Below are positions 58,819-64,000 of a stretch of DNA of 64,000 nt, piece by piece. The stretch comes from Byssochlamys sp. IMV 00236 (Eukaryota; Ascomycota; Eurotiomycetes; Eurotiales; Thermoascaceae). The stretch is from assembly GCA_001931875.2 (NCBI GenBank), contig MSJH02000798.1:62001-126000 (forward strand), given 5' to 3'. A program made the position numbers and the translations under genes. The stretch's first letter is position 1; each line of letters starts with the position of its first letter. The notes under the pieces were generated by a model. The model had not been told where the DNA came from. It saw nothing but the letters and a program-made list of their open reading frames with translations, and ran no database searches.

Positions 58819-60459
58819 ATGGAGGATAAGACTACCCAGCAACAGATAGGTGAAGAGCCTATCAAGGACAATGCCGTCGAAGGAGAGGTGCTCGCCTACA
58901 ATGGAGACGAATATGGCCCTGATTCGCAGTTGTCGCGGACGCTGGGTTCGCGCCATTTGCTCATGTTCTCAGTGGGTTCCTCCATTGGCATGGGTCTATG
59001 GTTAGGATCTGGCACTTCTCTCGTCGACGGCGGACCGGCTGGTATCTTCATAGGATACTGTATCGCAGGTTCCATCGCCTGGGCTCTGAATCAGTCCATC
59101 GGCGAGCTGGCGATCATGTATCCTATGGCCTCTGCATTTCCTCAATGGGCTCGCAAGTTTATCGATACCGCACCTGCTTTCACCGTTGGCTGGGCATATT
59201 GGTTCTCCGCGGCTATTACTCTCGCTAACGAACTCCAAGGTGTTGTCACGGTGCTCAGTTTCTGGACAGATAAAGTTCCTACGGCAGCTTGGCTCTCAAT
59301 TTTCCTCGTCCTTATTTTCCTCATCAACATCAGCGCCGTCAAAGTCTTCGGTGAAGCGGAGGTCATCATGTCCACGATCAAGCTGTTTTGGATAGTTGTG
59401 GTTATCATAAGCTGCATTATCATCAGTGCTGGAGGAGGACCAACCCATGAGAAGATAGGTTTCCGGTACTGGAACTCTGATCCATTCACGCATGGCTTCA
59501 AAGGGTTCCTGTCGGTTATGGGAACGTGTATCTTCGCCATGTCCGGTTCCGAGATGGGCGGCATCGTCGCCGCAGAGGCCAGTAACCCCAAAAGAGCTGT
59601 TCCGAAGGCTGTCAATTCCATCTGGCTTCGTCTCAGTCTCTTCTATGTCATCGGGGCTCTCATGGTCACGATCACAGTCTCACCAAAGGATCCAAACCTC
59701 TTTGGTGGGACTGGTATCAACGCCAGTCCCTTCGTCATCGCTTTCCGTAACGGCGGAATACCCGGTCTTGCCCACGCCATGAACGCCATCATATTTATCA
59801 GTGTGTTCTCCTCTGGAAACGCGCAAGGCTACGCAGGTTCTCGCACACCCATTGGCCTGGCCAATATCGGAATGGCCCCGGCCATCTTCAAGAAATGCGA
59901 CCGCCAGGGACGCCCATGGGCCGGTATTGCCATTACTTTCCTCATCGGAGGAGGCCTGTGCTATCTCAACGTTAGCAACTCCGGTGCGACCGTCTTCACC
60001 TGGTTCTCTAACCTCACTTCCCTCTGCACTTTGTACACTTGGGGTATCATCTTCCTGGCCCACATCCGATTCCGTCGCGCCTGGAAGGTACAAGGCCACA
60101 GCCCGGAGGAACTGCCCTGGAAGACATGGACCTACCCTCTTGGTGCTTACTGGGGACTTGCCTGGTGTATTATCTTGATTATCGTAGAGTTCTACATCGC
60201 TGTGTGGCCACTTGGTGAGAAGAGCTCCGCCAAAAACTTCTTCGCGAATTACATTTCAATCGTGGCGATGTTGGTCGTGTATATCGGTGCCAAGATCTAC
60301 TACCGGGGACCCTTCTGGATCAAGGCTGAACATATCGATCTCAACACAGGCAGAAGGTACTACCCCACCGAGGATATGGAAAAGGAAGCTGGAAACCGCA
60401 CCAAAAGGTTCGGTCTCGCAAGTATCACCGGATTCCTCACCGGAGAGTCCAAGATATAA
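58819..60459 (+). CDS. Amino acid permease (YAT/APC superfamily)
   Basis: Intronless, 546 residues from ATG 58819 (the open frame starts two codons earlier at a TTG). Twelve hydrophobic segments are visible. Family marks are LSRTLGSRHLLMFSVGSSIG near helix 1, GSIAWALNQSIGELAIMYP, SGSEMGGIVAAEASNPKRAV (the APC consensus around helix 6) and FSSGNAQGYAGSRTPIGLA. Hydrophilic N- and C-termini are cytosolic, as in yeast general amino acid permeases. It would import amino acids with protons at the plasma membrane; which ones cannot be told. Codon usage and length are ordinary. Confidence 0.95.
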   Translation: MEDKTTQQQIGEEPIKDNAVEGEVLAYNGDEYGPDSQLSRTLGSRHLLMFSVGSSIGMGLWLGSGTSLVDGGPAGIFIGYCIAGSIAWALNQSIGELAIMYPMASAFPQWARKFIDTAPAFTVGWAYWFSAAITLANELQGVVTVLSFWTDKVPTAAWLSIFLVLIFLINISAVKVFGEAEVIMSTIKLFWIVVVIISCIIISAGGGPTHEKIGFRYWNSDPFTHGFKGFLSVMGTCIFAMSGSEMGGIVAAEASNPKRAVPKAVNSIWLRLSLFYVIGALMVTITVSPKDPNLFGGTGINASPFVIAFRNGGIPGLAHAMNAIIFISVFSSGNAQGYAGSRTPIGLANIGMAPAIFKKCDRQGRPWAGIAITFLIGGGLCYLNVSNSGATVFTWFSNLTSLCTLYTWGIIFLAHIRFRRAWKVQGHSPEELPWKTWTYPLGAYWGLAWCIILIIVEFYIAVWPLGEKSSAKNFFANYISIVAMLVVYIGAKIYYRGPFWIKAEHIDLNTGRRYYPTEDMEKEAGNRTKRFGLASITGFLTGESKI

Positions 60460-61035
60460 GATAACTTATAAAGCATCACTTATGTCCGCAGCTAGGAAAT
60501 AAAAAAGAAGCCAGTTGCAGTTGAAATTTGTACCAAGTCCGTGTTATCGTCGTGTACTATGTATTTCCATATCTTAGTTGAGCCTTTTAGCTATGGCACT
60601 ATTTTCATAAACTTTGACAGCTTTTGACGTGTATATTAAGACCTTCAAGAGCTTGAAAGCAATCATGCTGTGAAGGATAGATGAAATCGGACACGAGAAC
60701 TCGCAACCAGGCGATAAGCCGACCATGTGTATCCATATATACAGAAATATGAAAATTTAAGATGTGTCTGCAGAGTGCTCATTCCCGCTATCTAGATTGC
60801 AATCTACCTAGGTACATGTACCTAGGTAGATAGTTGATTTATCCGCCTGTTACTAATTCGCTTGACGGTAACCGCGTATTTGGTAACTTGGTTACTTACC
60901 TACCTAGGTAGTTACCGCTAATCTTGGCAGGCAGCAGCGACGTACAGTGCGGCTAGTACAATTTATTTTTCCTTGCCCAAGTCGCTGGAGTGTGAAAATC
61001 AACCATAACATAGACATTCACTTGAGAGATAAACC
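60460..61035. other. Intergenic with a strong palindrome
   Basis: 576 bp between the permease stop and the F-box start. It contains a perfect 30 bp palindrome (60802-60831) and a second CCTAGG palindrome near 60,901-60,912. Confidence 0.6.
60802..60831. repeat. Perfect 30 bp inverted repeat
   Basis: The 30 bases are their own reverse complement: two CCTAGG units flank a central GTACATGTAC. It could be a palindromic DNA-binding site or a cruciform-prone sequence; CCTAGG-rich palindromes are seen elsewhere in the window (19953-19976, 60901-60912). Confidence 0.95.
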
Positions 61036-62679
61036 ATGTGTATTGTCAAACTCCCTCTGGAGATCCTCCATGAAGTCGTTAAGTTTTGCATTCCTGAAGA
61101 AATCGACCAATTGTCAGAGACCTGTAGGACTCTCTACCATGCGACACAACGGTTCCGTGCGGACCACTTGTTGAAGCGCCGCCAGTATACCGTTTTCCGA
61201 TATCATAATGGGATGAATGACGATGACGAAGAAGAAGAAGAAGGAAAGGACGGCAACGATGACCATAGTGATGGTGGCAGCAGCGGCAACAATTCCGAGA
61301 ATCACCAATTGCGCATATCCCACTGTGTCGAATTACTGCTAAAAATTGCTCAAGAACCGCTTATTGCGCGTTATATCCAAATTGCAGATCTTCGCGGGGA
61401 TTTTGAACCGTATTGCAGGCCCGACGAAGAATATCACATTGCATATGACGAACTAGTTTCACGGAAGACAACTATCATGGAACTGATCGAGGCGTGTCCC
61501 TTGTTGCGAGAGGCGGAAGCCGATGCAACTACATTCTGGGAGCATATGGTCGATGAAGACACCAAGACATTTTCACCATCATATGTCACGTTACTTATTC
61601 TGTCCTTCATGACCAATGTCAGAAAATTAGCGCTTCCCATGCACATGTCAAAGACAAGCAGTGCTGAGGATGCTCTGTTCAGGAAGGTGGCTGATACCAT
61701 GGTCAGGATAGCACAGACCACGAACACAAAAACTGGAAGCCGAGACATAGCTCTAGCTAAACTAAGAACTTTACTTCCCATGACTGGGGCTGACTATGAG
61801 GACAAGGTCGCTCTGCAGACTTTGGTACCTTTTATGTCTATTCCTTCAGTGGTTGAAGTTCTAGGCAGTAGCTGTGTTGCCCTCGACGATGGTTACACTG
61901 GCTACCCTTTCAATCCTGACTACGAAAGCTTTGGGAGAAGCCTCGAGCGATTGGAACTGATGAGTAGCACTGTGGGCGCCCGCGAAATAAGAACACTGCT
62001 GCAACAATGTTCGAAAGTCAAGGTGTTCAAGCTTGACTACACAGTCAAATGGCATGGGTGTGGGTGGAATTGGAATGCAGGTCATTTTATGCGTGCTATC
62101 GAGGATACCTGCAGTGATACTCTAGAAGATTTAGGTATCGATATCGGTGGGGATGTCAATGACATAGGTACGGGTATTGTCTCTATGAAACGGTTCAGAA
62201 GCCTCAAGCGGATCGAGCTCGATGTGCAAGTGTTTCTAGGCGTCCCTTGTGGGGGAGCTATTGACCAAGCCTGGGATTATGACACCACCGATGAGGCTCC
62301 CATGGGTGATCCGGAGATTCCCAAAGTTACGGATTTGTTGCCTGCATCTGCGGAAAAGCTATTGCTTTTTGCACAAGATTATGATGAACATGCGGAATGC
62401 CTTGAAGCGTTGTTTGCCGGTGTAACACAGGCGGAACGCGAGAAACATCTACCAAACCTCAAAACCGTCGCAGTCAAGGTCCGAACGCATAGTCGTCTAA
62501 GCCTAAGTTCTCCTGCAGACCGGGCTTCAGACTCGGAGGAGGCCAGGACATTCGCTTCTAAAATTCGAAATAAATTCGAGGTCGCTACGAGCGCAATCAA
62601 TCGCTTTGGAGGCCGCATGAGTTACGTCCGGCATTCGAATATGGTCAGCTTTACTCCTGAAATATTCAGTTATCTTTAG
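61036..62679 (+). CDS. F-box protein
   Basis: Intronless, 547 residues. The N-terminus has an F-box: LPLEILHEVVKFCIPEEIDQ, then LSETCRTLYHATQRF (about residues 6-40). An acidic/glycine-rich low-complexity stretch follows (about 60-85, DDDEEEEEGKDGNDD). The rest is a weakly repetitive helical region resembling the substrate-binding half of fungal F-box proteins, with leucine-rich patches (LERLELM, LEDLGIDIGG, LKRIELDV). In SCF ubiquitin ligases the F-box binds Skp1 and the C-terminal part picks the substrate; which substrate is unknown. The gene is separated from the permease by a palindrome-bearing intergenic region. Confidence 0.82.
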   Translation: MCIVKLPLEILHEVVKFCIPEEIDQLSETCRTLYHATQRFRADHLLKRRQYTVFRYHNGMNDDDEEEEEGKDGNDDHSDGGSSGNNSENHQLRISHCVELLLKIAQEPLIARYIQIADLRGDFEPYCRPDEEYHIAYDELVSRKTTIMELIEACPLLREAEADATTFWEHMVDEDTKTFSPSYVTLLILSFMTNVRKLALPMHMSKTSSAEDALFRKVADTMVRIAQTTNTKTGSRDIALAKLRTLLPMTGADYEDKVALQTLVPFMSIPSVVEVLGSSCVALDDGYTGYPFNPDYESFGRSLERLELMSSTVGAREIRTLLQQCSKVKVFKLDYTVKWHGCGWNWNAGHFMRAIEDTCSDTLEDLGIDIGGDVNDIGTGIVSMKRFRSLKRIELDVQVFLGVPCGGAIDQAWDYDTTDEAPMGDPEIPKVTDLLPASAEKLLLFAQDYDEHAECLEALFAGVTQAEREKHLPNLKTVAVKVRTHSRLSLSSPADRASDSEEARTFASKIRNKFEVATSAINRFGGRMSYVRHSNMVSFTPEIFSYL

Positions 62680-64000
62680 TAGCAGGAGAACTATCTGTAT
62701 TAGACCTATACGGAGGATATACATATGAGCATCAAAAACGTTTCATTCCTCGACTATGGCTTGACAAGAGCATTCGCGGCATATTTACAGCATCTAACTC
62801 TTTTCTATTCAAATTTGGATTTGATTGAAGTGCTGCATTATCACTGCTTGAAAATGAAATCTTCGGGGTTAGCCAAAATCGCCTCGCCTCTTATATCTTT
62901 CCACAAATTATTCACCTGATCGACAGCTTCCTGGCATAATGGTCCCTTCTCAAGCTACCTATCTAAGAGTTGCAGCAAATTCAATCCCGTCCCAGACCCA
63001 GAAAAAATGTTTAGCGTTGCAGGGGTGATGTAGAAACTGTACATCTTTCAAGATAACTAATCCAATCTCTTTGTTGAATCGCCCTTTGCCATGAAGAATA
63101 ATCTCCTCGGGGTCTTGCTATTTTTTAGTCATATATTACGCTCGAAATTATGACTTCAGCTTCGCTAACAGTACGACGGGATTGCTAAATTAGACAGACC
63201 ATAAAACCCTAAGACTGGTTAGTTCCAAGAAATCTTCAATGAATTATTGATCCGTCTCTCAAAATGTGAATTTATAAGTATATGTCAGCACTTGTGAGAA
63301 CTCATTTATTTATGGCTGAGCTGCTCGTGTGATCTAACGCGATAAAAATACCTCGAACCTTTAGTCAACGTGCATAGAGTAATTATCCCGTCTACTCGCC
63401 TACCATTACTCCGGGGCAGTTATTCGTTGTAGGGCGTGGTCATCTGCAGATCCCGCCTTCATCCGTTAACAAGCACAGCGTGATCCTGTATCCGTCCGGA
63501 AGGTTTCTGTCCTTGCCGAAAGCATCGGAAAGTCGATCTTACTAGGCCACAAGAAGACCAAGATCACCAAAATGTCTGAGACTTTGAGATTCTTGGCCTC
63601 AGACTTGGCACTGTCGGTTTCCGTTTGGAGCAGTCGACCTATGATTATTATCGGCACGGGCAGCAAAAATAGATGGCGCAGCATCATGGCTGTTCCTATT
63701 CCGCCATGGATCGATCTCCGCGTTACTCCACAGCAGATTCTAGCAGTCATACAGTACCTGATCCTCAATGTAACCCTCGCCATCTGGTAGAGAAGCTACC
63801 TGATTGCAATGTCCACCTCTAATGCAGTAGTCTATGGTACAGTCTCAAAAGTTTATGTGCTCAACCGAGTAACAAGACTCCACATGCATGTCTTACCTGC
63901 AAAAGATTGACCTTATATTCTATTTTTAAACATCTTCAGCCTTCGCGACAACTTACCTTGACACAGTAAGAACCTGTGAAACTCTGTTACTGACACCCTT
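62680..64000. other. Right end of window, no supported gene
   Basis: 1.3 kb with short overlapping ORFs on both strands (63466-63783 minus, 63572-63790 plus) but no recognised domain or splice structure. A gene crossing the right edge cannot be ruled out. Confidence 0.45.

Noticed and set aside
63466..63790. Overlapping ORFs near the right edge
   Set aside because: Short, mutually antisense, no recognised domain.
1..64000. CRISPR arrays, bacterial operons, riboswitches, rRNA genes
   Set aside because: None seen; the sequence is fungal nuclear DNA with spliceosomal introns and no regularly spaced repeats.

Overview
This 64 kb window looks like a chromosome segment of a filamentous ascomycete, most probably a Eurotiales/Aspergillus-type fungus. 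The reasons are many short GT-AG introns (about 50-85 bp), a nuclear tRNA with a short intron, a nuclear succinate dehydrogenase iron-sulfur gene, and families typical of Pezizomycotina: LaeA-like methyltransferase, MpaB-like oxygenase, DUF3712 protein, Baeyer-Villiger-type FMO, YAT permease and GPI-anchored yapsin-like protease. The genus is inference. Exon structures were rebuilt by hand; a structure was accepted only when splice sites, phase and family-level protein sense all agreed.

Left part (1-12.3 kb): 3' part of an FMO running in from the left edge, a 136 bp fragment of a royal-jelly-like gene, a bHLH regulator (-), an intact secreted royal-jelly/yellow-like protein (-), a 13-exon LaeA-like methyltransferase (+) and a multi-pass membrane protein (+).

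Middle part (14-28.5 kb): lipid- or terpenoid-type tailoring genes without a backbone synthase. They are a fatty-acid/sterol-hydroxylase-superfamily enzyme, a Baeyer-Villiger-type FMO, a membrane-anchored SDR, a DUF3712 membrane protein, an MpaB-like oxygenase, a small secreted protein and a membrane-anchored esterase/lipase. A 2.7 kb gene-free gap follows, holding an AT-rich, repeat-like block.

Right-middle (31-46.7 kb): GPI-anchored aspartic protease, tRNA-Cys(GCA), a second alpha/beta hydrolase, a 3-hydroxyacyl-CoA-dehydrogenase-like enzyme, a P450, intron-containing tRNA-Ala(CGC), succinate dehydrogenase iron-sulfur subunit (the one obvious core-metabolism gene), a trypsin-fold serine protease with a long N-terminal extension, and an MFS transporter.

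Right part (48.7-64 kb): NmrA-like protein and a divergent SDR, then a decayed zone. In that zone a Fot1/pogo transposase relic abuts a truncated, stop-riddled copy of cytosolic leucyl-tRNA synthetase. A zinc alcohol dehydrogenase, an amino-acid permease and an F-box protein follow; the last 1.3 kb shows no convincing gene.

The most noteworthy items are the leucyl-tRNA synthetase pseudogene, which stays in one frame for 720 codons with many stops that look like C-to-T transitions, and its junction with the transposon relic; the 13-exon methyltransferase with two 11-nt exons and two GC-AG introns; the royal-jelly gene fragment that carries intron sequence; and the cluster of tailoring enzymes lacking a backbone gene. 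I did not find a clearly new system.
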